Source of the DNA: Orientallactaga sibirica
Lineage: Eukaryota > Chordata > Mammalia > Rodentia > Dipodidae
DNA length: 64,000 bases
Reading direction: 5' to 3'
Assembly (NCBI GenBank): GCA_036365145.1
Contig: JAEOAD010000040.1
Coordinates: 14,361,501 to 14,425,500 of the forward strand
Shown here one piece after another: positions 44,343-54,492 of this stretch; position 1 is the stretch's first letter; each line of letters opens with the position of its first letter. The notes below the pieces were generated by a model. That model did no database searches and was not told where the DNA came from. It worked only from the letters and a program-made list of their open reading frames with translations. The translations under genes were made by a program, and so were the position numbers.

Positions 44343-44560
44343 AACGTTTATTTATTTATTTATATTTATTTATTTGAGAGAGGGAAAGAGTGTGAGAGAA
44401 AGAGAGAATGGGCATGCCACGGCTTCCAGCCACTGCAAACAAACTCCAGATGCATGCACCCCCTTGTGCATCTGGCTTACATGGGTCCTGGGGAATCGGA
44501 CTGAGGTCCTTTGGCTTTGCAGGCAAGTGCCTTAATGGCTAAGCCATCTCTCCAGCCCCA
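44343..44560 (-). mobile_element. B2-superfamily SINE
   Basis: Antisense short-form copy. Confidence 0.93.
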
Positions 44561-44564
44561 AGGT

Positions 44565-44785
44565 CCACCTCTTTTGAGGCAGGATCTTCTCCTAATGGTC
44601 TGAAGCATGTATTAGGCCAAACTGGCTGGCCAGCAATCCCTAGGGATCCTCCTCTCTCTGCCTCCCCAGAGTCGGGATGACAAGCCTGTGACCACACCTG
44701 GCCTTTTGTGTGTGTGGTGGGGGGGAGGGGGTTCTGGAGACTGAACTCAGGTCTTCTTGACTGACCGAACAATCTTCCCAGCCCC
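44565..44785 (-). mobile_element. B4-like composite SINE
   Basis: GGCTGGCCAGCAATCCCTAG, CTGCCTCCCCAGAGTCGGGA and GAACTCAGGTCTTCTTGACT match the same tRNA/7SL composite as 10921-11226. Confidence 0.6.
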
Positions 44786-45135
44786 TCAGTTCCCCTCTTA
44801 CCATCTTTTGGAATGTTGCGTGCCCTTCCTGTATCAGCACATCATCGCGATACATTGTCCTTTCTTGTGTCTTACAGATTCTGGTGCCTAATCAAGGTTT
44901 TCTACCCCAGCTTCAGCTGGCTCCTCCTGGAGAGAAGTGGACTGAAGATAAGACGTGGCTGATCCAATGCAATCCTAATATGTACCACAGAGGCTGGGAC
45001 AGAATGGTTCGAAAGTCCTCAAAGGCTAACTCTCCTTGCCAGGGCACATACTAACCAATATAAACAGTTCACTGTCAGAGCTCAAATCAGCAAACTAATA
45101 TTCCTTTTAATAATATCATGTTGGCTGTACTTTTC
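44786..45135. other. Unrecognised non-coding stretch
   Basis: Nothing recognised. Confidence 0.4.
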
Positions 45136-45218
45136 TTGGGGGGGGTGCTGGGAATGAAATCCAGGGTCTTGTGCATGCTAAACAAGTGCTTTACCACTGG
45201 GCTTTATCCCTGGCCCTT
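45136..45218 (-). mobile_element. ID-like SINE
   Basis: In reverse: AAAGCCCAGTGGTAAAGCAC and GACCCTGGATTTCATTCCCA, an ID core without a clear tail. Confidence 0.65.
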
Positions 45219-45224
45219 GACTTT

Positions 45225-45395
45225 TTAAAAAAACTTATTTATTTGCTTATTTAAGAGAGAGAGAGAGAGAGAGAGGAAAGGAAGGAAGGAAGGAAGGAAG
45301 GAAGGAAGGAAGGAAGGAAGGAAGGAAGGAAGGGGGAAAAGAAAGAAAAGGAAGGAAGGAAGAAGAAAGAAAGGAAGGAAAGGAAGGAAGAAGAG

Positions 45396-45438
<43 letters not shown>

Positions 45439-45708
45439 AAAGAAAAGAGGGCTGGAGAGATGGCTTAGTGGTTAAGGCGCATGCCTACAAAGCCCAAGGA
45501 CCCAGGTTTGATTCTCCAGGTCCCATGTAAGCCAGATGCACATGGTGGCACATGCATCTGGAGTTCGTTTGCAGTGGCTAGAGGCCCTGGCCTGCTCATT
45601 CTATCTTTTTCCCTCTCACTGGCTCTAATAAATAAATAAATAAAAAGAAAGAAAGAAAGGCAGGAAGGAAGGAAGAAGAAAAAGGAAGGAAGGAAGGAAG
45701 GACGGAAA

Positions 45709-45760
<52 letters not shown>

Positions 45761-45895
45761 GAGGGTGCCAGGGCCTTCTGCCACTGCAAATGAACTCCAG
45801 ACCCATGTGCCACTTTGCATACCTGGCTTTACGTGAATACTGGGAAACTGAACCCTGGCTGTCGGGCTTTGCTAGCAAGCATTTCTAACGACTAA
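45225..45895 (-). mobile_element. B2-superfamily SINE, tail expanded and split
   Basis: The tail is at 45225-45280 and the body and head at 45765-45895. The purine tract between has grown into (GGAA)n and (GAAA)n at 45275-45440 and 45643-45763, with a sense SINE inside it. Confidence 0.85.
45447..45645 (+). mobile_element. B2-superfamily SINE nested in an expanded purine tract
   Basis: Full-length sense copy with an almost consensus head and B-box. GAAAGAAA repeats on both sides hide any target-site duplication. Confidence 0.92.
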
Positions 45896-46205
45896 GCTCT
45901 GTCCGGCTACTGAGTCTACTTTTGCTAACGGAACCTTTACCTTCTTCCCGTGCCTGCTTACTTCCCTGTCAACGACGAGATCCTTCTTGCATTCAACCTG
46001 GTCCCAAGTGCCAACGACTTCAATCACCCTTCCTTGGTCATTGAGCCTACAGTAATCTTTACTTCTGTCTGCCTACGTTGGCTTCTTTGAAGCCGTGCAT
46101 AGAGGTGATCTTAACATTTGGAAGCCTCTTTTTTCTTTCTTTACTTATTTTGATTGCCCCCACCCAGACCAAAAACCTTCATGACAACATAAGCCTGATG
46201 AGTTG
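45896..46205. other. Unrecognised stretch, possibly L2-related
   Basis: No firm assignment. Some pieces near 46140-46200 recall L2, but only weakly. Confidence 0.3.
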
Positions 46206-46209
46206 TTTA

Positions 46210-46420
46210 TTTTTTCGAAAATATTTTTATTTACTTATTTATTTGCAAGCACAGAGACAAGAGAGAGAGAGAGAGAAGAGATGCCAGGGCCTCCAGCTAC
46301 TGCAAACAAACTCCAGATGCATGCACCATCTTGTGCATGTGGCTTTACTGGGGAATGCAACCCAGGTCATAAGGCTTTATAGGCAAGCACCTTAGCCACT
46401 GAGTCATCTCCCCACCCCTA
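46210..46420 (-). mobile_element. B2-superfamily SINE
   Basis: Antisense copy, diverged type. Confidence 0.9.
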
Positions 46421-46429
46421 TTTGTTCAT

Positions 46430-46612
46430 TTTTTTGTTCGTTTGTTTTTGTTTTGTTTTGTTTTGTTTTAGTTTTTCGAGATAGGGTTTCACTCTGGTCC
46501 AGGCTGACCTGGACTTCACTATGTAGTCTCAGGACAGCCTTGAACTCATGGTGATCCTCCTACCTCGGCCTCCCAAGTATTGGGATTAAAGGCCTGCACC
46601 ACCACACTCAGC
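46430..46612 (-). mobile_element. B1 SINE with (TTTTG)n tail
   Basis: Antisense full-length B1. Confidence 0.92.
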
Positions 46613-46619
46613 CTGATGA

Positions 46620-46818
46620 TTTTTTTAAATTCATTTATTTGAGAGAGAGAAAGAGGCAGATAGAATGTGTGCACCAGGGCCTCCAGCCACTGCAGGCGAA
46701 CTCCAGACACATATGCCACCTTGTGCATCTGGCTTTACGTGGGTACTGAGGAACCAAACCTGGATCCTTTGGCTTTGCAGGCAAGTGCCCCAGCTGCTGA
46801 GCCATCTCTCCAGCTCCG
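46620..46818 (-). mobile_element. B2-superfamily SINE
   Basis: Antisense copy with CACTGCAGGCGAACTCCAG. Confidence 0.91.
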
Positions 46819-46900
46819 GATCAGTTATTTATTATTGCGTTTCCAGAGTTAGAGCAACTGGCAGTGGATAGACGACAAATATTCAATAGATGAGTGAACA

Positions 46901-47010
46901 AATGAGTCAGGTAGCTGTAGCCACTTGATGAACCATCTAGGTGAATATGAAGGAATGAATGACTTGGGTAGCTATAGTCATCTGAATGAACCATCTACAT
47001 GAGAAAACAT
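46901..47010 (+). repeat. Two-copy diverged tandem repeat (about 57-bp unit)
   Basis: AATGAGTCAGGTAGCTGTAG...GAACCATCTAGGTGA is followed at 46958 by AATGACTTGGGTAGCTATAG...GAACCATCTACATGA. No known family. Confidence 0.75.
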
Positions 47011-47027
47011 CACCCCTCATCTTTTAA

Positions 47028-47243
47028 AAAATATTTCATTTATTAGTTTATTTGAGAGAAAGAGAAAGAGGCACATAGGGAGAAAGAAAGAATGGGTACG
47101 CCAGGGCCTCCAGCCACTGCAAATGAACTCCAAATACATGCACCACCTTGTGCATCTGGCTTACGTGGGTCCTGGGGAATCGAACCTGGGTCCTTAGGCT
47201 TCACAAGCAAGCACCTTAACTTCTAAGCCATCTCTCCAGCCCA
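47028..47243 (-). mobile_element. B2-superfamily SINE
   Basis: Antisense full-length copy. Confidence 0.93.
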
Positions 47244-47494
47244 TTTCTCATCTTTTTTTTTTTTTTAATCTCCCATCTTTTTGATGCCCAATGCTCTTCT
47301 CTAATAGAAAGGAAACAGGGCTTTGCAACCTGCCCTATGAATTTCGTTGAGCAAAACATAGGCAGTCTATAGATGCTAGTGATTTCTGTATATTCTGTTT
47401 AGTTAAAATAAGGATGCCATGAGCGGGCTGGGAAGTATTTTCAGGCATGGGTCTTGTGGGCTGATATTTGGAGAAGAAATAGGCCAATGATATA

Positions 47495-47981
47495 TGCCGG
47501 GGGTTTTTTCCTCCACCACCGGCAGGTAGAGCATAAGAGAGAGAGAACCGGGCCAGCCGTTTCTCTTGAGGCTGAGTGAGAAGGCGGGTGTCAGGGACTC
47601 AAACCCCTCCCCCCACTAAAACACCGGGGGAGAAAAACCACATTGAGCCGGGAGAAACGTCTAAGGCGGAACTCACTCCTTTATTGTCATGGGGAGGCAT
47701 TTATACATTTTGAGGAAGGGGGCGGGAAGAGAGGATGAGAGAAAGGTATAAGGGCCAATAGTATTTCACCACGTCAGCAGCAGCTGGGCGGAGGCAGTAA
47801 GGGCCAATCAGCAGTAGCTGGGCGGAGGCAGTTTCAGCCTAGGTGCTGAGTCACTCCGAGGACAGGTCGGGAAACTCTCCTCCAGCTCTGGAAGCTCAAC
47901 CAGGCCTCACCGGGAGCCAAGTACAGGTAAACTCTGGCTGGGCCCAGAACCACTAGGCCTCACACTGGGCAGGGCCCAACA
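47495..47981 (-). mobile_element. ERVK-type solo LTR (copy 1)
   Basis: On the minus strand it runs from TGTTGGGCCC to CCCCCGGCA, so it has TG...CA ends. GATATA flanks it at 47489-47494 and 47982-47987, a 6-bp target-site duplication as in ERV2/ERVK elements. Minus-strand TATA (TGTATAAATG, 47698-47707) and AATAAA (47680-47685) are in the right order. No internal viral genes remain. A 20-bp-scale repeat around GCTGGGCGGAGGCAG occurs twice in U3. Confidence 0.88.
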
Positions 47982-48039
47982 GATATAGTCTTGGGGAATC
48001 AGGGAATGAGTGTTTGACCCAGTGTGGGAGGTGTCTGGA

Positions 48040-48070
<31 letters not shown>

Positions 48071-48084
48071 GAGAGGGAGAGAGA

Positions 48085-48237
48085 GCTGGGCGTGGTGGCG
48101 CATGCCTTTAATCCCAGCACTCGGGAGGCAGAGGTAGGAGGATCGCTGAGAGTTCAAGGCCACCCTGAGACTACATAGTTAATCCCAGGTCAGCCTGGAC
48201 CAGAGTGAGACCCTATCTCAAAAAAAAAACCAAAAAA

Positions 48238-48281
<44 letters not shown>

Positions 48282-48312
48282 AGGGAGGGAGGGAGGGAGG
48301 GAGGGAGAGAGG
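48085..48312 (+). mobile_element. B1 SINE with purine tail (copy 1)
   Basis: Full-length B1 preceded by (TG)n (48042-48067) and followed by A, (GA)n and (GGGA)n runs. Confidence 0.93.
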
Positions 48313-49215
48313 GAGAGACGGAAAGTGTTTGGTAGATCCTAGGCAGGCGCACCTGCTCTCAGAGTAAACACCATGGGAGGGGAAGCTGCTCTCTACAACG
48401 ATCATAGGGTTATCTGTTTCTTCCTTTCCATCCCTCCATCACTCAGATCTCTTCATCTGGTTCTTTTTTCCTCTCGGGCACCACTTTCATTACTTAGGAG
48501 TCTCTAAGTGCAGTTGTCCCACCCGGCGTCTGTACTGACGACAGTGAGGCTCATTCTTGGAAGCTGTGCGTGGTCTGGAAATAGCAGAGAACCTGTGCAC
48601 ATGCAAACAGCATGGGGCCCATCTTCTAGAATGTGACAGAGGTGAACACGCAAAGGCAGGTGGGGACTCAGGTCTCCTTATTTCAGAGAATAATTCTGCC
48701 GCTTGCAAAACCACCTGCTCCGAGGCTGGCGGGAGAGAAAGGTGTGGCGTGACTGACTGCCTTTGACCTTCACCCTCCCCAGCTGCCACCGTGAGTTCTA
48801 CTCACAAGCCAGAAACCTGGCTGGTGCCATGTCTCATCCCTGCATGGCCAGGATTCCAAACAAGGCTGAAATCAGTGGCTATGGGAGCAGGGCTGTTTAA
48901 TTCAGCTGAAGGTGATTTATTGTCAAAAGGCAATTTTTTCTTTTTAATTCAAAAATTTATGTATGCCTTTTTTTTTTTTAAGAGAAAAATATCGGAAGGG
49001 CAAGAAGTTGTACACCAGCAGACTTTTGGAAGTGCAAACATTCTCATCATGAGATGCTTTTCTGACAATAGCTGTTAACCTTGGCCGTCTGCCACATGTG
49101 CCAAGAGGGATCTAGAGGGAAGAATGTGTGCACTTCGATTGGATAGATGATGAGAGCCAGGGTGACTTAGGGTTCAAGACCAATAATGAGTTCAATATTG
49201 AAATAAGAGTAGAGG
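48313..49215. other. Unrecognised stretch in duplication B copy 1
   Basis: Repeat-poor block. Frames of 99 codons (minus, 48490-48789) and 69 codons (plus) overlap each other and are kept in copy 2 only because the copies are recent. No domain is recognised. Confidence 0.4.
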
Positions 49216-49277
49216 GAGCCGAGGAGGTGGCTTTGCTGTGCAAATATGAGGACTCATGTTTGATTTCCCAGCACCCA

Positions 49278-49313
<36 letters not shown>

Positions 49314-49400
49314 TGGACACGGCTATGCATGCCTGTGTCTCCAGTGCTGGGGACGGGTAGGGACAGGAGTTCAGCCAGTCTAATAAAAACCCAGCAAGCT
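49216..49400 (+). mobile_element. B4-like composite SINE (copy 1)
   Basis: GAGCCGAGGAGGTGGCTTTG, a B-box-like GTTTGATTTCCCAGCACCC, a pure A run of 32 (49279-49310), then a 7SL-like GCATGCCTGTGTCTCCAGTG. The A run differs in length in copy 2 (18). Confidence 0.65.
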
Positions 49401-49545
49401 AGCCAGGCATGGTGGCACACAACTTTGATCCCAGCACTAGGCAGAGAGGTAGAAGGAGCTCTGTGAGTTCGAGGCCACTCTGAGACGATATGGTGAATTC
49501 CAGGTCAGCCTGGGCTAGAGCGAGACCCTACCTCGAAAAACAACA
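49401..49545 (+). mobile_element. B1 SINE (copy 1)
   Basis: Full-length B1 with small changes (CACAACTTTGATCCC). Confidence 0.92.
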
Positions 49546-49767
49546 ACAAACAAAGAGCCCCCAACAAGCTCTATGTTCAGGGAAAGACTCTGTCTCAAAG
49601 AAATAAAGCAGGGAATAATAGAGGGGGACACCTAACGTCCTCCTCTGATCTTTGCACACGTGTGCATGTGGTGCATGCATCTGCACACACACAAGCGTAC
49701 ACATCACACACACTCGACACATACTACTGTGATACACATACATACATAAATAAAAATAAATGAAACA

Positions 49768-49992
49768 GGGGCTGGAGAGATGGCTTAGCAGTTAAGGTGC
49801 CTGCCTGTGAAGCCTAAGAATGCTTGTTCGAATCTCCAGGTCCCATGTTTAGCCAGATGCAAAAGTGACGCAAAAAAGGGTGCAACGTCGCACATGCGCA
49901 TGAGAGGGCGCATCGCCTGGAGTTCATTCACAGCCACTGGTGAGCCCATTCTCTCTCTCTTTCTGTCTCTCTCAAAATGAAACAGGAATAAT
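49768..49992 (+). mobile_element. Long-form B2-superfamily SINE (copy 1)
   Basis: Contains the GACGCAA...GGTGCAACGTCGCACATG insert. Flanked by AAATGAAACAGG on both sides. Confidence 0.94.
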
Positions 49993-50177
49993 GGTGTTTC
50001 CTCCCATGGATTGTCATTATCTTTATACCTCTAAGAAAACTGAAATATTTAGCAGATGCTAGTGATTTCTGTATATTCTGTTTAGTTAAAATAAGGATGC
50101 CATGAGCGGGCTGGGAAGTATTTTCAGGCATGGGTCTTGTGGGCTGATATTTGGAGAAGAAATAGGCCAATGATATA

Positions 50178-50656
50178 TGCCGGGGGTTTTTTCCTCCACC
50201 ACCGGCAGGTAGAGCATAAGAGAGAGAGAACCGGGCCAGCCGTTTCTCTTGAGGCTGAGTGAGAAGGCGGGTGTTGGCAACTCAAACCTCTCCCCCCACT
50301 AAAACACCGGGGGAGAAAAACCACATTGAGCCGGGAGAAACGTCTAAGGCGGAACTCACTCCTTTATTGTCATGGGGAGGCATTTATACATTTTGAGGAA
50401 GGGGGCGGGAAGAGAGGATGAGAGAAAGGTATAAGGGCCAATAGTATTTCACCACGACAGCAGCAGCTGCAGTAAGGGCCAATCAGCAGTAGCTGGGCGG
50501 AGGCAGTTTCAGCCTAGGTGCTGAGTCACTCCGAGGACAGGTCGGGAAACTCTCCTCAGGCTCTGGAAGCTCAACCAGGCCTCACCAGGAGCCAAGTACA
50601 GGTAAACTCTGGCTGGGCCCAGAACCACTAGGCCTCACACCGGGCAGGGCCCAACA
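50178..50656 (-). mobile_element. ERVK-type solo LTR (copy 2)
   Basis: 479 bp against 487 bp in copy 1, missing 8 bp within the duplicated U3 block. The same GATATA flanks (50172-50177, 50657-50662) show the LTR inserted once, before the segment was duplicated. Confidence 0.88.
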
Positions 50657-50749
50657 GATATAGTCTTGGGGAATCAGGGAATGAGTGTTTGACCCAGTGT
50701 GGGAGGTGTCTGGAGTGTGTGTGTGTGTGTGTATAGAGAGGGAGAGAGA

Positions 50750-50883
50750 GCTGGGCGTGGTGGCGCACGCCTTTAATCCCAGCACTCGGGAGGCAGAGGT
50801 AGGAGGATCGCTGAGAGTTCAAGGCCACCCTGAGACTACATAGTTAATCCCAGGTCAGCCTAGACCAGAGTGAGACCCTATCT

Positions 50884-50949
<66 letters not shown>

Positions 50950-50990
50950 AGGGAGGGGGAGGGGAGGGAGGGGAGAGAGGGAGAGACGGA
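50750..50990 (+). mobile_element. B1 SINE with purine tail (copy 2)
   Basis: Partner of 48085-48312, with a longer A run and a shorter preceding (TG)n. Confidence 0.93.
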
Positions 50991-51880
50991 AAGTGTTTGG
51001 TAGATCCTAGGCAGGCGCACCTGCTCTCAGAGTAAACACCATGGGAGGGGAAGCTGCTCTGTACAACGATCATAGGGTTATGTGTTTCTTCCTTTCCATC
51101 CCTCCATCACTCAGGTCCCTTCATCTGGTTCTTTTTTCCTCTCGGGCACCACTTTCATTACTTAGGAGTCTCTAAGTGCAGTTGTCCCACCCGGCGTCTG
51201 TACTGACGACAGTGAGGCTCATTCTTGGAAGCTGTGCGTGGTCTGGAAATAGCAGAGAACCTGTACACATGCAAACAGCATGGGGCCCATCTTCTAGAAT
51301 GTGACAGAGGTGAACACGCAAAGGCAGGTGGGGACTCAGGTCTCCTTATTTCAGAGAATAATTCTGCCGCTTGCAAAACCACCTGCTCCGAGGCTGGCGG
51401 GAGAGAAAGGTGTGGCGTGACTGACTGCCTTTGACCTTCACCCTCCCCAGCTGCCACCGTGAGTTCTACTCACAAGCCAGAAACCTGGCTGGTGCCATGT
51501 CTCATCCCTGCATGGCCAGGATTCCAAACAAGGCTGAAATCAGTGGCTATGGGAGCAGGGCTGTTTAATTCAGCTGAAGGTGATTTATTGTCAAAAGGCA
51601 ATTTTTTCTTTTTAATTCAAAAATTTATGTATGCCTTTTTTTTCAAGAGAAAAATATCGGAAGGGCAAGAAGTTGTACACCAGCAGACTTTTGGAAGTGC
51701 AAACATTCTCATCATGAGATGCTTTTCTGACAATAGCTGTTAACCTTGGCCGTCTGCCACATGTGCCAAGAGGGATCTAGAGGGAAGAATGTGTGCACTT
51801 CGATTGGATAGATGATGAGAGCCAGGGTGACTTAGGGTTCAAGACCAATAATGAGTTCAATATTGAAATAAGAGTAGAGG
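50991..51880. other. Unrecognised stretch in duplication B copy 2
   Basis: Partner of 48313-49215. Confidence 0.4.
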
Positions 51881-52050
51881 GAGCCGAGGAGATGGCTTTG
51901 CTGTGCAAATATGAGGACTCATGTTTGATTTCCCAGCACCCACAAAAAAAAAAAAAAAAAGGGTGGACACGGCTATGCATGCCTGTGTCTCCAGTGCTGG
52001 GGGACGGGGTAGGGACAGGAGTTCAGCCAGTCTAATAAAAACCCAGCAAG
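51881..52050 (+). mobile_element. B4-like composite SINE (copy 2)
   Basis: Partner of 49216-49400, with an 18-nt A run. Confidence 0.65.
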
Positions 52051-52052
52051 CT

Positions 52053-52197
52053 AGCCAGGCATGGTGGCACACAACTTTGATCCCAGCACTAGGCAGAGAG
52101 GTAGAAGGAGCTCTGTGAGTTCGAGGCCACTCTGAGACGATATGGTGAATTCCAGGTCAGCCTGGGCTAGAGCGAGACCCTACCTCGAAAAACAACA
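52053..52197 (+). mobile_element. B1 SINE (copy 2)
   Basis: Partner of 49401-49545. Confidence 0.92.
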
Positions 52198-52422
52198 ACA
52201 ACAAACAAAGAGCCCCCAACAAGCTCTATGTTCAGGGAAAGACTCTGTCTCAAAGAAATAAAGCAGGGAATAATAGAGGGGGACACCTAACGTCCTCCTC
52301 TGATCTTTGCACACGTGTGCATGTGGTGCATGCATCTGCACACACACAAGCATACACATCACACACACTCGACACATACTACTGTGATACACATACATAC
52401 ATAAATAAAAATAAATGAAACA

Positions 52423-52642
52423 GGGGCTGGAGAGATGGCTTAGCAGTTAAGGTGCCTGCCTGTGAAGCCTAAGAATGCTTGTTCGAATCTCCAGGTCCCA
52501 TGTTTAGCCAGATGCAAAAGTGACGCAAGGGTGCAACGTCGCACATGCGCATGAGAGGGCGCATGCGTCTGGAGTTCATTCACAGCCACTGGTGAGCCCA
52601 TTCTCTCTCTCTTTCTGTCTCTCTCAAAATGAAACAGGAATA
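52423..52642 (+). mobile_element. Long-form B2-superfamily SINE (copy 2)
   Basis: Partner of 49768-49992. It keeps GGCGCATGCGTCTGGAG where copy 1 has GGCGCATCGCCTGGAG, so copy 2 is nearer the family consensus here. Confidence 0.94.
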
Positions 52643-52828
52643 ATGGTGTTTCCTCCCATGGATTGTCATTATCTTTATACCTCTAAGAAAACTGAAATAT
52701 TTAGCTGCTCACAGGACACCACATCGCAAAGATTCCACAACGTCAGCACCACCAGCTAGGAACCAAATGTTGCAACATGTGAGTCTGTGAGGGACATTTG
52801 AAACTGACACCATAATACCTTCAGTTTC

Positions 52829-52920
52829 TTCCTTCCTTCCTTCCTTCCTTCCTTCCTTCCTTCCTTCCTTCCTTCCTTCCTTTCTGTTTTGTTTTGTTTT
52901 GTTTTGTTTTGTTTTGTTTT
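52829..52920. repeat. (TTCC)n followed by (TTTTG)n
   Basis: Two adjoining microsatellites upstream of an antisense B1. The second is the B1 tail. Confidence 0.95.
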
Positions 52921-53072
52921 CATTTTTTGGTTTTTCAAGGTAGGGTCTCACTCTAGCCCAGGCTGACCTGGAATTCACTATGTAATCTCAGGGTGGCCTC
53001 GAACTCACAGTGATCCTCCTACCTTTGCCTCCCGAATGCTGGGATTAAAGGCGTGTGCCATCACGCCCAGCC
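52921..53072 (-). mobile_element. B1 SINE
   Basis: Antisense full-length B1. Confidence 0.93.
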
Positions 53073-53074
53073 AG

Positions 53075-53306
53075 TTTTTTTTTTTTTTTAAGATTTTATA
53101 TTTATTTATTTATTTATTTATTTGAGACAGAGAGGGAGAAAGAGTGAGAATGGGCAAGCTCGCCAGGGCCTCTAGCCACTGCAAACAAACTCCAGATGCA
53201 TGTGCCACCTTGTGCAACTGGCTTACGTGGGACCTGGGGAATCAAGCCTGGGTCCTAAGGCTTCTCAGGCATGCACCTTAACCGCTAAGCCATCTCTCCA
53301 GCCCCC
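53075..53306 (-). mobile_element. B2-superfamily SINE
   Basis: Antisense full-length copy. Confidence 0.93.
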
Positions 53307-53457
53307 TTCAGTTCTTTTTTAACTTCAGCATACTTTTTGTGAGTGTGAAACTATAACACCTTGGAAGGTGCTATTAATATTCTAATGTAGTATATAAATT
53401 CATACGGCTTTGTCTTAGTTATGTTTTTTTTGTTTTTTCCTTTATCTTTCTTCTTTT

Positions 53458-53716
53458 GATGGGCATGGTGGCACACGCCTTTATGAATGAGAGAGAGAGA
53501 GAGAGGAAAAAGACGGAGCGAGATGAAAAAGAGAGAGAGAGAGTTGGCATGCCAGAGCCTCCAGCCACTGCAGTCATGCTTCAGATGTGAGCACCATTTT
53601 GTGGGCATTTGCGACCTTGCACACTTGCGTCACCTTGTGTGTCCTAGAGAGTGGAACATGGGTCCTTGGGCTCTTTAGGCAAGTGCCTTAGCTGCTGAGT
53701 CATCTCTCTGGCCCTC
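53458..53716 (-). mobile_element. Long-form B2-superfamily SINE next to a B1 head fragment
   Basis: A sense B1 head (GGGCATGGTGGCACACGCCT, 53460-53483) stops where the antisense long-form SINE starts. The latter shows TGTGGGCATTTGCGACCTTG and CACTTGCGTCACC. Confidence 0.85.
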
Positions 53717-53734
53717 ATTTATCTTTTTAATAGG

Positions 53735-54039
53735 CTTTCCCAAAGGACATAGGCTGACCTGGTATTCGGGGTCCCTCTGCCTCAGCCTCCCAAATGTGAG
53801 GATTGTTTTACCTCTTGCTCTCTTCATTCTACCTCTACCTAGAGCTGTCTTATCTTCTTTTGCTTTTATTGTTCTCTCTCCCATGTACTTTTCCCTCCTC
53901 TAGTTTTGTTACTCTACCACTAATCACTAATCTTACTCTGCTTATTGCTTCCACACTCATTTCATTGGCATGAACACCTCAGTATGCACAGCACTATCTA
54001 TGCTTCTTGATTCCACTAGGAAGACTCAGGTGAAAGGCG
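53735..54039. other. Unrecognised stretch with a B1-like piece
   Basis: GGCTGACCTGGTATTCGGGG to CCTCAGCCTCCCAAATG (53752-53798) recalls an old antisense B1. The rest is unrecognised. Confidence 0.35.
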
Positions 54040-54074
54040 TGATTGTTTTATTTTTATTCTTTTATTTTAGAGAA

Positions 54075-54117
<43 letters not shown>

Positions 54118-54289
54118 GTGCCACTGCAATCTAACTCCAGATGCTTGTGCCGCCTCGTGGGCATGTGTAACTTTGTCCTTGCCTCACCTTTGTGTGTCTG
54201 GCTTATGCAGGATCTGGAGAGAGATGGAACATGGGGCCTTAGGCTTTGCAGGCAAACACCTTAACTGCTAAGCCATCTTTCCAGCCCAT
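54040..54289 (-). mobile_element. Long-form B2-superfamily SINE
   Basis: Antisense member (CGCCTCGTGGGCATGTGTAA). GTGATTGTTTT flanks both ends. Confidence 0.9.
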
Positions 54290-54345
54290 GGGGTGATTGT
54301 TTTGAATTGACTGTTGTTATAGTTTGATGGTGCTGTAATTTCAGT

Positions 54346-54388
54346 TACCAATTAGTTGTGGTTACTCAAGCATATAGCGTTCTTTAAA
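54346..54388 (+). repeat. Left arm of a short inverted repeat
   Basis: TTGTGGTTACTCAAGCATAT here pairs with ATATGCTTGAGTAACCACAA at about 56098-56121. Outside the SINEs the match is about 40 bp. A B2-like SINE lies on the inner side of each arm, in opposite orientation. Confidence 0.8.
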
Positions 54389-54492
54389 AAAAAAAAAAAG
54401 TATTTTACTTATTTGAGAGAGACAGAGAGAGAGGCAGATAGAGAGAGAATGAGCACGCCAGGACCTCTAGCTGCTGCAAACAGACTCTACCA
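54389..54492 (-). mobile_element. B2-superfamily SINE, partial
   Basis: Antisense tail and body up to GCTGCAAACAGACTCTA. The head is absent. Confidence 0.85.

Larger units (their letters stand above)
47371..50053. repeat. Tandem duplication B, copy 1 (2,683 bp)
   Basis: The unit starts AGATGCTAGTGATTTCTG and ends CTGAAATATTTAGC, and a second copy follows with no spacer. It holds an antisense solo LTR, two B1s, a B4-like SINE, a long-form SINE and about 0.9 kb of unrecognised DNA. I see no microhomology at the junction. Confidence 0.95.
50054..52705. repeat. Tandem duplication B, copy 2 (2,652 bp)
   Basis: Differs from copy 1 by scattered substitutions (about 20 noted by eye), an 8-bp loss in the LTR, and length changes in TG, A and GGGA runs. 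This pattern fits a genuine genomic duplication that has aged, unlike duplication A. Confidence 0.95.

Noticed and set aside
48490..48789. 99-codon minus-strand frame kept in both copies of duplication B
   Set aside because: Its retention is explained by the recent duplication. A plus-strand frame over the same bases is kept too.
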